Assembly (NCBI GenBank): GCA_040905865.1
Contig: JBBDQU010000036.1
Coordinates: forward strand, 62,001-126,000
Length of the DNA: 64,000 bases
Direction of reading: 5' to 3'
DNA from: Alphaproteobacteria bacterium
GTDB lineage: Bacteria > Pseudomonadota > Alphaproteobacteria > UBA8366 > GCA-2717185
Shown: positions 34,469-43,329 of the stretch, in pieces
Layout of the letters: the number at the start of each line of letters is the position of its first letter
Numbering within the stretch: the first letter of the stretch is position 1
Notes under the pieces: generated by a model
Told to the model about the DNA's origin: nothing
The model's database searches: none
The model's input: only the letters and a program-made list of their open reading frames with translations
Position numbers and translations under genes: made by a program

Positions 34469-35477
34469 TCGTGCGCGCCTCACGTGCAGAGAGCATTTCG
34501 AACCAGGTCCTGGTAGCGGCTGCAATGGATTCGCTATCCCAAAGCGGCGCGTTTTTCCAGTAATCTATATTCTCCAGGATCCGTTGAACGCCGTTTTCGA
34601 ACGACACCTTCTGCTTCCAGCCAAGCTCCGTAGAAATGCGCGTAATATCGGCCCAGGTACAGTCCGGCTCGCCGGGGCGTTTGGGAATATACACGACGTC
34701 ACCGCCCAGCAATTCGACCAGCCTGTTGACCGACTGCGGATTTCCCGCGCCCAGATTGTAAATTCGGCCCTTGTGCGGCGAACATGCTGCCAGGAAAAAG
34801 GCTTCCGCGACATCGCTGGCATAAACGAAATCCCGGCTCTGGGTGCCGTCGCCGACAACGGTGAACGGTTTCCCCGCGAGTTTCTGTTTCAGGAAGACGC
34901 CGAATACCGCCCCGTAGGCGCCGGACGTCCGCGACCGGGTACCGTAGGCATTGAAAATACGGATAGAATTGACCGGCAGGCCGTATGCCTCAAGCCAGTG
35001 AAATGCGCTTTGTTCGCCCAGATTCTTGCTTAGAGCGTACGGGTACTGCGGATCGATCGGATGCGTTTCATCCGTCGGCGTTTTCGCCAGGCCATAACAG
35101 GAGGACGACGCGGCATATACGAGTTTTTCGACACCCGCCGACCTGGCAGCTTCGAGCACATGCACCGTCCCCAACACGTTGGCGGACATGTAAGCCGTTG
35201 GATGGTCCATCGAGGGGACGATGTCGCCGATCCCCGCAAAGTGAAACACATACTTCGCATCGCGGAAGAAAGAGTCATTTTCCGAAAGCTGCCGGATATC
35301 GCGTTTGTCCAGCGCGACGCTGCCAGTCGACGCGTGGGCGGCAAGGTTTTCCTCACGCCCGCCTATCAGGCTGTCGATAACGCGAACCGCGAACCCGCGT
35401 TCCACCAGCAGATCCACCATATGGCTGCCGATAAAACCGGCGCCGCCGGTCACGACCGCGATTGGCTGAGACGTCAT
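34461..35477 (-). CDS. NAD-dependent nucleotide-sugar epimerase (SDR)
   Basis: This 338-residue extended SDR protein has VVTGGAGFIGSHMVDLL, HFAGIGDIVPSMDHP, the serine triad AASSSCYG and the catalytic tyrosine-lysine pair in YPYALSKNLGEQ. NAYGTRSRTSGAYG and SRDFVYASDVAEAF complete the family. It resembles UDP-glucose 4-epimerase-like enzymes of O-antigen clusters, but the substrate is not decided. It overlaps both neighbours by a few bases (ATGA at its start). Confidence 0.93.
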   Translation of the reverse strand: MTSQPIAVVTGGAGFIGSHMVDLLVERGFAVRVIDSLIGGREENLAAHASTGSVALDKRDIRQLSENDSFFRDAKYVFHFAGIGDIVPSMDHPTAYMSANVLGTVHVLEAARSAGVEKLVYAASSSCYGLAKTPTDETHPIDPQYPYALSKNLGEQSAFHWLEAYGLPVNSIRIFNAYGTRSRTSGAYGAVFGVFLKQKLAGKPFTVVGDGTQSRDFVYASDVAEAFFLAACSPHKGRIYNLGAGNPQSVNRLVELLGGDVVYIPKRPGEPDCTWADITRISTELGWKQKVSFENGVQRILENIDYWKNAPLWDSESIAAATRTWFEMLSAREARTNG

Positions 35478-36487
35478 CTCGCGCCAATCGCCTGCATTGT
35501 CCTGACGTTGTAATACCAGTCGTTTTCAAAGCTCGCCGGCAGCTTGCCTTCCTTGAAAGCAGTACACAAACTGCGGACTGCATCTTCGATGCTGTGCTGC
35601 GGCTTGAAACCCAGCACCCGGAATATCTTGTCCGAATTTATGTGATAGGACCGGTTGTCGTCGCTTTCCGTTACAATGATCGGAATGTCGCCCTTCTCCG
35701 GGAATTCCTCTTCAACGACTTTTTTTACAAACTGCGCAATTTCCATGATTGTGTAGTTCTGATAGCCGGCATTGAAGACCTCACCCTGGATTTTCTCCGC
35801 CGGCGCCTCCAGCATCAGTTTGTAAACCGCACACATATCCTGAATGTGCAGATTGGGCCGCTTCTGTGTGCCGCCGAAGACTGTTATTTTTCCTTTGTTG
35901 ACCGCATGGTTGGTCAGGATATTGACCGATAGGTCCAGCCGGCAACGCGGTCCGTATCCGCACACCGTCGCCGGGCGAATGGTTACGCAGGTAAAGTCGT
36001 CCGACTGATGCCTGAACAGCAAGGGTTCGCACATTCCCTTGAATTTATTGTATAAAGTCAAGGGAACAAGGGGATGGTCCTCGGTGACTTCCGGGGCGTC
36101 GGACACGCCGTATACGGAGCTGGAGGAACAATACACAAACCGTTTAAGACCCGCCTCCTTCGCCGCCAGAACGATCGGCTCGAACGCATTCAGGTTGATG
36201 GTCGTACTCAGGTTTTCGTCGAGTTCGAAGCTTGCGTCATTGGAGATACATGCCAGGTGAAGTATTGCTTCTTTTCCTGTCAGCGCTTCCTTCAGTTTTG
36301 CAATATCGCGGATATCGCCGTCAATCACCGTCAAATTCGGGTGCTCCAGCGGCAGGTGGTCTTTCCGAAAATACGGAACGTCATAAACGGTAATCTCATA
36401 TCCGTCATTCAGGAGTTTGGGCACCAAAACACTGCCGACGTATCCGGCACCACCGGTAATCACAACCTTTTTAAACAACTGTCCCAC
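35474..36487 (-). CDS. NAD-dependent epimerase/dehydratase (SDR)
   Basis: This 337-residue SDR enzyme has VVITGGAGYVGSVLVPKLL, HLACISNDASFELDEN, SSSSVYGVSD and the tyrosine-lysine pair in LTLYNKFKGMCEPL. TIRPATVCGYGPRCRLDLSVN and the C-terminal SFENDWYYNV-like ending are typical of a subgroup found in bacterial polysaccharide loci, often annotated as sugar epimerases. It contains more lysine- and isoleucine-rich stretches than its neighbours. The stop overlaps the next SDR start. Confidence 0.92.
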   Translation of the reverse strand: MGQLFKKVVITGGAGYVGSVLVPKLLNDGYEITVYDVPYFRKDHLPLEHPNLTVIDGDIRDIAKLKEALTGKEAILHLACISNDASFELDENLSTTINLNAFEPIVLAAKEAGLKRFVYCSSSSVYGVSDAPEVTEDHPLVPLTLYNKFKGMCEPLLFRHQSDDFTCVTIRPATVCGYGPRCRLDLSVNILTNHAVNKGKITVFGGTQKRPNLHIQDMCAVYKLMLEAPAEKIQGEVFNAGYQNYTIMEIAQFVKKVVEEEFPEKGDIPIIVTESDDNRSYHINSDKIFRVLGFKPQHSIEDAVRSLCTAFKEGKLPASFENDWYYNVRTMQAIGAR

Positions 36488-36505
36488 TGCCCTCTCGTTT
36501 TCCTG

Positions 36506-37282
36506 TTAATCGGCGGCCTGGATTCCTGCGGCCTCCGACGCCCCTGTATCGATCATATATCCGGCGGATCTTGCATCGTCGTAAAACATGCGCACCGTTT
36601 CCAGTGAGTAGCTGTCGAGATCCTTTCCGATGATCGGCAGCTTGTTCAGAACATCATGCGTCACGGTGATAATGTGACACCCGATTGAATCGGCATGGAA
36701 AATATTCAACAGTTCCCGCGGGCTCGCCCAAAGCAATTCCGCCTTCGGTCGCGCCTTCAGTATGCCCACGGCGGACGCCATGATCGGCAACGGATCGACA
36801 CCAGTGTCCGCGACCCGGCCGGCGAACACGGAAACAATCGCCGGCGTGTCCGCATACAGTGCATTTGCAACATCCCGGACCTGATCAAGCGTGAATATCG
36901 CGGTAATATTCAACTGCACCCCTTCGCCAGACAGTTCCTCGATAATTGGAACGCAGCTTTCGCCCTTTGAATTCGTGATTGGAATTTTTACATTCACATT
37001 CGCACCCCAACGGGCAATTTCCCGCGCTTGCGACGCCATTTCCGGCAGGTCGTCGGCAAACACTTCGAACGAGATGGGGCGATCCGGAACGGCCGCGATC
37101 AATTCGCGGGCAAACCCGCTGTAATCGGTTATGCCTGCCTTCCGCATCAATGTCGGGTTCGTGGTAAACCCCTTGATCAATGGGTTTGCCGCCAGCTTCA
37201 AGATACTGTCCAGTTCCGCCCCATCGGCATATATTTTGACGGTCAAGCCGTCCACGCCCGTGCCCAATGCTGTATTTGTCAC
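36506..37282 (-). CDS. Transaldolase-family aldolase
   Basis: This 258-residue protein has the transaldolase/fructose-6-phosphate aldolase barrel: KIYADGAELDSILKL, IKGFTTNPTLMRKAG, and the Schiff-base lysine Lys99 in ANVNVKIPIT, then LNITAIFTLDQV and SVFAGRVADTG. Unlike housekeeping transaldolase it lies in a sugar operon. The start is GTG at 37282, overlapping the stop of the phosphatase gene (GTGA) with GAAGGG upstream. It could transfer a three-carbon unit to build a seven- or eight-carbon ketose phosphate, as LmbR does in lincosamide octose synthesis, or simply form sedoheptulose 7-phosphate. Confidence 0.92.
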   Translation of the reverse strand: MTNTALGTGVDGLTVKIYADGAELDSILKLAANPLIKGFTTNPTLMRKAGITDYSGFARELIAAVPDRPISFEVFADDLPEMASQAREIARWGANVNVKIPITNSKGESCVPIIEELSGEGVQLNITAIFTLDQVRDVANALYADTPAIVSVFAGRVADTGVDPLPIMASAVGILKARPKAELLWASPRELLNIFHADSIGCHIITVTHDVLNKLPIIGKDLDSYSLETVRMFYDDARSAGYMIDTGASEAAGIQAAD

Positions 37283-37866
37283 TGATCGCAACCCTTCAAT
37301 TGCCGGGAATGTCGCAGAATGATTGCTACTGACTGCGGCAGGCTCGAGGCCCTTGCATCAGGTGCTTCGTCCACTTTTTCCAAATACCCCCTATCGACGA
37401 AGACAGTATAACAGCCGGCCCGCCGCCCCGATACAATATCCGATTCGCGGTCGCCTACGAAGTAGCTCGCCGAAAGGTCCAGGCCCCATTCCTCTGCAGC
37501 TTCCAGAAGCAGCGAAATTCCCGGCTTCCGGCACTCACAGCCACTGCGTTGCGAATGCGGGCACATCTTGACATCGTCGACACCGACCCGCGAGCGCACG
37601 ATCCGGTTCATTGCATCGACTGTTGACCGGGACACCAATCCGTTGCCGATATCCGGCTGATTCGTGACGACAATGACCCGAAAGCCCGCTTCCTTCAGGC
37701 GCGCCACCGCTGAACGAACACCGGGAAGCAATCGAAAGCGGGACAGTTCGCGCGGTGCATATGGCTTGCCATCCACGACTTCGCTGCGGTTTATGACGCC
37801 ATCTCTGTCCAGGAAAACCGCCCGGACCTTTCCGGATGACGGGAGACGCCCGTCATCCGGCAGCAT
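37279..37866 (-). CDS. gmhB: GmhB-type heptose-bisphosphate phosphatase (HAD family)
   Basis: This 195-residue HAD phosphatase has the catalytic aspartates Asp20 and Asp22 in [23 protein letters not shown], the zinc-binding cysteine set [15 protein letters not shown], and the final acidic motif [13 protein letters not shown]. These are the marks of D-glycero-D-manno-heptose-1,7-bisphosphate 7-phosphatase and its octose-pathway relative LmbK. It removes the distal phosphate before nucleotide activation. It overlaps the ABC ATPase gene by 14 bases and the transaldolase gene by 4 bases. Confidence 0.92.
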   Translation of the reverse strand: MLPDDGRLPSSGKVRAVFLDRDGVINRSEVVDGKPYAPRELSRFRLLPGVRSAVARLKEAGFRVIVVTNQPDIGNGLVSRSTVDAMNRIVRSRVGVDDVKMCPHSQRSGCECRKPGISLLLEAAEEWGLDLSASYFVGDRESDIVSGRRAGCYTVFVDRGYLEKVDEAPDARASSLPQSVAIILRHSRQLKGCDQ

Positions 37867-38620
37867 GTTGCTCGAAATCGTGATTCATCTTGTGATAAAC
37901 GTCGAACACATGGCCGACCTCGCCATAGGCGACGAGCCTCCCCTGCTCCAGCAACAGCGCCTTGTTGCACATATCGGCGATAATGCCTTCGGAATGGCTG
38001 GCAATGACCAGTATCTTGGCGCGCTGCAACAAACCGTTGATCCGTTCCTGCGCCCGTTTGGCGAAACGGGCGTCCCCCGCGCCCAACCCCTCATCCAGCA
38101 GCAATATATCGGGATTAATGATCGTCACCACGGCGAAGGCAAGCCGGAGCATCATACCCGAAGAATAGGTTCGAATTGGTAGCGCCAGGTATTGCCCCAG
38201 CTCCGTAAATTCGGCAATTTCGTCCTTGCGGCTCAGGATCTCCTTCATCGTCAATCCCAGCATCACACCGATATTGACGATATTTTCGAAGCCGGAATCC
38301 TCCATCGCCATACCGAGACCGGGACTCAGCAGGGCGGAAATTTTACCTTCGACTTCGATGGACCCTGCAGTGGGTTCGTATACGCCGGCGAGAACCCGCA
38401 GCAATGTCGATTTGCCCGCACCGTTATGGCCGACGATACCGACCCGGTCGCCCTCTTCTATCGTCAGTGAAATATTTTCGAGCGCCCGCACCACGACTTT
38501 ATTGTCGAGCGAAATATTGCCCCCGGTCCGTCGCCTGAAAACGACCTGACGCAGCAATCGGCTGTCCGCATCGAAAATCGGCAGATGCAGCGAGAGGTCT
38601 TTGATCCGGATAGATGACAT
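37853..38620 (-). CDS. ABC transporter ATP-binding protein for polysaccharide export (Wzt/KpsT type)
   Basis: This 255-residue ATPase has Walker [18 protein letters not shown], the ABC signature in [13 protein letters not shown] and Walker [17 protein letters not shown]. It is of the length of KpsT or of short Wzt proteins and lacks the C-terminal carbohydrate-binding domain of O-antigen Wzt, so substrate selection must rely on something else. It is paired with the permease gene 23 bases upstream. Together they export a finished lipid-linked glycan across the inner membrane. Confidence 0.95.
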   Translation of the reverse strand: MSSIRIKDLSLHLPIFDADSRLLRQVVFRRRTGGNISLDNKVVVRALENISLTIEEGDRVGIVGHNGAGKSTLLRVLAGVYEPTAGSIEVEGKISALLSPGLGMAMEDSGFENIVNIGVMLGLTMKEILSRKDEIAEFTELGQYLALPIRTYSSGMMLRLAFAVVTIINPDILLLDEGLGAGDARFAKRAQERINGLLQRAKILVIASHSEGIIADMCNKALLLEQGRLVAYGEVGHVFDVYHKMNHDFEQHAAG

Positions 38621-38643
38621 GGCGCTAATTCACACTAAACAGG

Positions 38644-39441
38644 TTACATCCACAGAATTATCCTGTGACGATATCGGTTGTAGCAAATTATCGCAAAAAG
38701 CCAGCCGACGACCGTAATTCCGCCGACAACATACCAGCTAACCATCTCGGGGGCCTTGCCAAGCATTGGCGAGCGCAGGATATCGATGAAGTGATAGACG
38801 GGATTGAAGTCAACAAAGACCGTTTTGACCCGCCCCGCCTGTCCTGGAAACCAGAAGATCGGCGTCAGGAAGAACGTCATCTGGACAATCGTGGCAAGCA
38901 GAGGCTGCAGGTCCCTGTATCGCGTGCACAGAATTGAAATCACGCTGCCAATCCAGATCGCATTGATGCAGAAGAGCAGGAGGGCGGGCGCGATCAACAG
39001 GGTGTTCATATTCACGTCGACGCGGAAAACGATCGCCACGAAGACGAAAACCTGAACGTTGTGCAGGAATACAATGAAATTCCGGACGAGCGCCGCCCAG
39101 ACAAAAACCGTATACGGCAGGTTGGTCTGCTTGATGATCCCTTCGACCGCGACGAACGTACCGGAACTTTCCGTTATCATCGCCGCAAGCGGGATCCAGA
39201 CTGTGAACCCCGACGACAGATAGGGTAGATAAGCGTGCAATTCCTGGTTGAAGATGCCAGCGTACAGGAAACCCATCGTGCCGATAAATGCCGCCGTGCT
39301 CAACGTTCCCCAGAACGGGCCGATCTTGGTACGCCGGTAGCGACGGATGATATCCATCCAGCCCATGCGCGCCCACAATCGCCACATGGCGATCCCGTCT
39401 CTTACATCCCGTATACCGGCACTGACTGCCATAGCGATCAC
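38644..39441 (-). CDS. ABC-2 type polysaccharide export permease (Wzm/KpsM type)
   Basis: This 265-residue integral membrane protein has six predicted hydrophobic segments and the amphipathic N-terminal RMGWMDIIRRYRRTKIGPFWGTL, split in two here by residue number, typical of ABC-2 polysaccharide and polyol-phosphate exporters. GTG at 39441 is chosen because GGAG lies five bases upstream; an ATG nine bases further in is possible. It is the first gene of the large operon, followed by its ATPase. Confidence 0.94.
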   Translation of the reverse strand: MIAMAVSAGIRDVRDGIAMWRLWARMGWMDIIRRYRRTKIGPFWGTLSTAAFIGTMGFLYAGIFNQELHAYLPYLSSGFTVWIPLAAMITESSGTFVAVEGIIKQTNLPYTVFVWAALVRNFIVFLHNVQVFVFVAIVFRVDVNMNTLLIAPALLLFCINAIWIGSVISILCTRYRDLQPLLATIVQMTFFLTPIFWFPGQAGRVKTVFVDFNPVYHFIDILRSPMLGKAPEMVSWYVVGGITVVGWLFAIICYNRYRHRIILWM

Positions 39442-39590
39442 AAAACTCCATTGATGGCACTATTACATTTTGTAACGCAATATACTGAAACGATGCCTTG
39501 GCAAACAGTTTTACATCGGCATTACTTGCCGACCATCCCGGTAGTATTGTCGGTCGACAATCCTTCGATGCGTCATGCGGATCGCACGGG

Positions 39591-41414
39591 TCAATACTGT
39601 TGATCGCCGGCAACTTTCGGTAACCCGCACACTTTCATCGTTTTCTCAATCATTGCATCTGGAGAAAAATTTGCAGCGACATGCCGCGGCCCCGCTATTC
39701 TGGCGCGCTCCCGCCACGCCTTGTCCCGCAATACCCGCATTACAGCCGTTGCCAGTACGGCAGGCTCGGGTCGATTAACGACAATTGCCGTAACGTCCGG
39801 TTGGACAGCTTCACTGTTTCCGCCGGCATCGGCACAGACCACCGGTACGCCGGCGCACTGCGCCTCCAGCAGCACGTTGGCCACTCCCTCCGCTTGGGAG
39901 GCAAGCAGGAACACATCGAAAATGGCGTAAAGTTCCGAAACCGCCGGCACGTTGCCCAATAAATGAAACCGGCCGCCAAGATTCTGCGCGGCCGCGTACC
40001 GCAGAATATCCTCCCGCATAGTCCCTTCGCCCGCTATCACAAAATGGGCGTCTGAAAGCGATCCGCCCAATACCGCGGCGGCATGAACCCACAGCAGCGG
40101 CCGCTTCTGCGGAAGCAATCGGAAAATCCCACCGATTACCGGCGCCTGTTCCGGTATCCCCAGCCTCGCACGCCAATCGGCGGGATATGCGGAACGGCGA
40201 TTGGTTGTATCCACGGCGTTGTAGATGACCGGGATCGAATCCGCGTCGACACCGAGCCAGTGCGCGTAGGAATTCGCGCCGGCATGGCTGTTGTTGGTCA
40301 GGATGACGCCGGGCATTCGGAGTATGGCAACATAGGCCGCGCGAAAATGCGGCTGATTTGTCGGCAAAGTCACCGGGCAAACATTGCGCCCGCAAAGCAC
40401 CGTCCTGGGAATCCCCGCAATCGCCGCCGCGATGGCAACCCTGATTGACGTTGCATCCTGCCAGGCCTGCACCACCTGTGGCCGTCTGCGGTCAAATTCT
40501 TCGGCCAGGGAAAGGATATCCGTCAGAATATCGGGCGGCAATTGCGACAATGCCGCCGCCAGCCGTTTCGGCAGACGACGGAGCACCGATGGAACCGGCG
40601 CTTTCACTATTGCTTCATAAGGAATGGCATTCGCGTCCAGAGCGCAGACATAGGGCGGAAAATCATCTATGGCATCCTTGTATTCACCCAGTAATGCGAC
40701 GTCGCAAAATCCGCGGCGCTTGAGACCCGCCAGCGTCAGGCAGATCTGCCGTTCGGCGCCGCCAGCGGCTAACCCCGCATTTACGTGCAGTATGCGACCC
40801 GGAACGAATGCCGCCGGTTGGGCTATTTCGCTCTCGAGCGCCGTCACAATTTCCTGAAACAGCGTTTCACCATCATTGTTGTCCGGTGCCGGTCTTCCAA
40901 CTGTCACATGGCCCGCAATCTTTGCGCTGCGCCAAAGCCGCCGCAAAACCGCAACCTTCCGGCATCGCTTCACGATTCTGACAAGGGGGTGCAACTCCGG
41001 CATTCGCCGCAACCGCCAAGTAATGTCGTTTATCCAGTGGCCCAGAATGAGGCGGTAAATCCTGCAATGGCGATAGCGACCCTCGATACGGCAGATAATT
41101 GACCACCGGCCGGACAGCATGCCGGTGAGCAGGTCCGACACCGGGAACATCGACGGGCCACCGAGAAAAATCGCAACTCCGCTCCGCTCCGCCAGCGGCG
41201 CCGAATAACCGTTACGTGACGTATCGACGAGGCGCTGGCTGTCGTCGATCCTGCGAACGTTCGGCAGTGGTGCGGGCGTGTGCACCTGGATGCGGCGATC
41301 CTCGAGAAGCGCAAGTGCTTCCATCTCTTCTAAGGGAAATGGTGCAATTACGGTTATCCGACCCGCATCCAAATCCGCAACATACGTCAGGGCGGTTGTA
41401 ACCGACGAATTCAT
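39591..41414 (-). CDS. Family 4 glycosyltransferase with long N-terminal region
   Basis: This 607-residue protein has a GT-B fold in its second half: HVNAGLAAGGAERQICLTLAGL for the acceptor domain, LPQKRPLLWVHAA, GEGTMREDILR and the E-x7-E donor site in SQAEGVANVLLEAQCAGVPVV. About 230 N-terminal residues come before it and have no match I recognise, with no membrane helices. The ATG at 41414 is used rather than an upstream TTG. It is probably a retaining transferase that extends the glycan. It is separated from the ABC operon by about 150 bases and is divergent from the next glycosyltransferase gene. Confidence 0.88.
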   Translation of the reverse strand: MNSSVTTALTYVADLDAGRITVIAPFPLEEMEALALLEDRRIQVHTPAPLPNVRRIDDSQRLVDTSRNGYSAPLAERSGVAIFLGGPSMFPVSDLLTGMLSGRWSIICRIEGRYRHCRIYRLILGHWINDITWRLRRMPELHPLVRIVKRCRKVAVLRRLWRSAKIAGHVTVGRPAPDNNDGETLFQEIVTALESEIAQPAAFVPGRILHVNAGLAAGGAERQICLTLAGLKRRGFCDVALLGEYKDAIDDFPPYVCALDANAIPYEAIVKAPVPSVLRRLPKRLAAALSQLPPDILTDILSLAEEFDRRRPQVVQAWQDATSIRVAIAAAIAGIPRTVLCGRNVCPVTLPTNQPHFRAAYVAILRMPGVILTNNSHAGANSYAHWLGVDADSIPVIYNAVDTTNRRSAYPADWRARLGIPEQAPVIGGIFRLLPQKRPLLWVHAAAVLGGSLSDAHFVIAGEGTMREDILRYAAAQNLGGRFHLLGNVPAVSELYAIFDVFLLASQAEGVANVLLEAQCAGVPVVCADAGGNSEAVQPDVTAIVVNRPEPAVLATAVMRVLRDKAWRERARIAGPRHVAANFSPDAMIEKTMKVCGLPKVAGDQQY

Positions 41415-41578
41415 GGGAACAGCGTCCCTGCGCAGCGTTTCGAGTCGTCCCCGTGACTGAAAAGGCGTGGCTTCAGGAAAGTAAAGCAATTAGCCTGACA
41501 CGCCATATAGTATCCTTGGCACAGAAAGCCGACCGAGCAATCGATCCGCAGGCAATTGGCTCGCGACAGGTATAACAA

Positions 41579-43267
41579 ATGGCCCTTGAACGTCCCCTTT
41601 TCTGGAGACATCACCTTGTTAGAGATGGACAACGGGCAGGCGTAAGCGGATGGGTATTGTTATCGACGGATTCGGAATATGTCGCCAATCAAATATTCCT
41701 GACGCGGTCTGGCGAAAAGGCACCCCTGCCCCTGCAGAGGCAGGGCGACGGACGTTTTTCAAGGATGGTCCGACTGGAAAATTCCGGCGCGTTGCTGGAA
41801 ATCGCATCACCGGATGATAACACATCGGGTGCGCTTCAGTTCCATCTTTGGGCCTTCGGCGGATTGCTGGCGTATCCTATCATCTGCGCGCGGGCGGTCC
41901 GGCAGGTTCTGGACAGTCGCCGCAATGCCTGGCGCAGCGCAGGAACCGCGATCAGGCTTCTCCTCTCGGCACAGTTCCTGGAAGTCGGTAAACGCGTCCT
42001 TAGGAAAAGCGGCAACCTCAGCCCGGCACGGAATAACGCGGCCCAGCGAGCGGAAATGGCAATCCGCTCGCGGCGGAATCATCGCCGGTGCGATGGTCCG
42101 CTTCGCACCGTCGTTTTTACGCACTCATTGAACCTCGACGGCGCCCCGATCAGTCAGTTCGAACTGACCGTCGCACTGTCAAAGCAGGGGGTCATTGTCC
42201 CGATCGTCGTTGCGCCAAAAGACGGTCCCCTGCGCCGCCTCTATGAAGCCGAAAGTGTTGAAGTCCGGATACAAGATGCTGGCCCGAACACCACCGACCG
42301 TAAAACGGCTTACGACCGCGCTGTTTCGGAATGCGCCACGTTTTTCAGCAGCCTGTCTCCCGACTTTCTGTACGCAAATAGCGCGGCGTCCTTTTTTGCC
42401 GTCGATGCCGCCGACGCGCAACACCTGCCCTGCATCTGGAACCTGCGCGAAAGCGACCCGCCGGAAACCCAATTCGGCGATTATTCGCAAAGCGCCCGGA
42501 AACGCGCCTTAGAATGTCTTTCGCTTGCCGACCAGATCGTTTTCGTATCGGAAGCATCCAGAAAAGTCTGGCAACCCCTGCCTGAAAACTGCCGCGCGAT
42601 GGTCATTCCCAATGCGCTTGATCCGGACCGGCTGACAGAATCGATGTCCCGATGGACCCGCGAGGCGGCGCGCGAGTCGCTCGGCATTGCGCCGAATGAA
42701 ATTTCCATCATCTGCGTCGGAACCCTGTGCGAAAGAAAGGGACAGAACGACATCGTCGGTGCCATCGAACGTCTTCCCGGAGACTTGAACCGGCGCCTTC
42801 GGATAGACCTGATCGGCCGTTGCGGCGACCGCTACGGTCATGACATCAGGGAAACGATAGACGCCATGCCGCCTCGACATAAGGGCCGCATTAGAATTTT
42901 CGACGCGACCGTGGACGTCGCACGACACTACCAGGCGGCGGACATCTTTATCTGTTCCTCGCGGGCGGAAAGCTATCCCAGGGTTATCCTGGAGGCCATG
43001 GCGTTCAGGCTGGCGATTGCCACGACGCCCGTATTTGGAATCAGCGAACAATTGACCGATGGCGAAACCGCCCTGTTTTATGCGCCCGGCGATACCGCCC
43101 AACTCGCACGACATATTCATCGGTTTGCAAATGACGAAACATGCCGCAGGCAATTCGGGACACAGGCACACGCGTCTCTCGACCGGTTGATGCGCTTCCC
43201 GGATATGGTCAATCGCTACGCGGACATCTTTCGGGAAATCTGCGTCGGTGATAGCATCCAGCCATGA
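41579..43267 (+). CDS. Family 4 glycosyltransferase
   Basis: This 562-residue protein has a GT-B core from about residue 175: THSLNLDGAPISQFELTVAL, NSAASFFAVDAAD, VGTLCERKGQNDIVGAIERL and the donor-site SRAESYPRVILEAMAF. The first 170 residues are unrecognised. It starts 90 bases across a divergent gap from the other GT4 gene and is followed 62 bases on by asnB. Donor and acceptor are unknown. Confidence 0.9.
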   Translation: MALERPLFWRHHLVRDGQRAGVSGWVLLSTDSEYVANQIFLTRSGEKAPLPLQRQGDGRFSRMVRLENSGALLEIASPDDNTSGALQFHLWAFGGLLAYPIICARAVRQVLDSRRNAWRSAGTAIRLLLSAQFLEVGKRVLRKSGNLSPARNNAAQRAEMAIRSRRNHRRCDGPLRTVVFTHSLNLDGAPISQFELTVALSKQGVIVPIVVAPKDGPLRRLYEAESVEVRIQDAGPNTTDRKTAYDRAVSECATFFSSLSPDFLYANSAASFFAVDAADAQHLPCIWNLRESDPPETQFGDYSQSARKRALECLSLADQIVFVSEASRKVWQPLPENCRAMVIPNALDPDRLTESMSRWTREAARESLGIAPNEISIICVGTLCERKGQNDIVGAIERLPGDLNRRLRIDLIGRCGDRYGHDIRETIDAMPPRHKGRIRIFDATVDVARHYQAADIFICSSRAESYPRVILEAMAFRLAIATTPVFGISEQLTDGETALFYAPGDTAQLARHIHRFANDETCRRQFGTQAHASLDRLMRFPDMVNRYADIFREICVGDSIQP

Positions 43268-43329
43268 GTGCACGGGTCGGCGGCAACGCTTCTTTCGTAA
43301 TGCCCTATCCAGATCTGGCTTGCTGAGCG

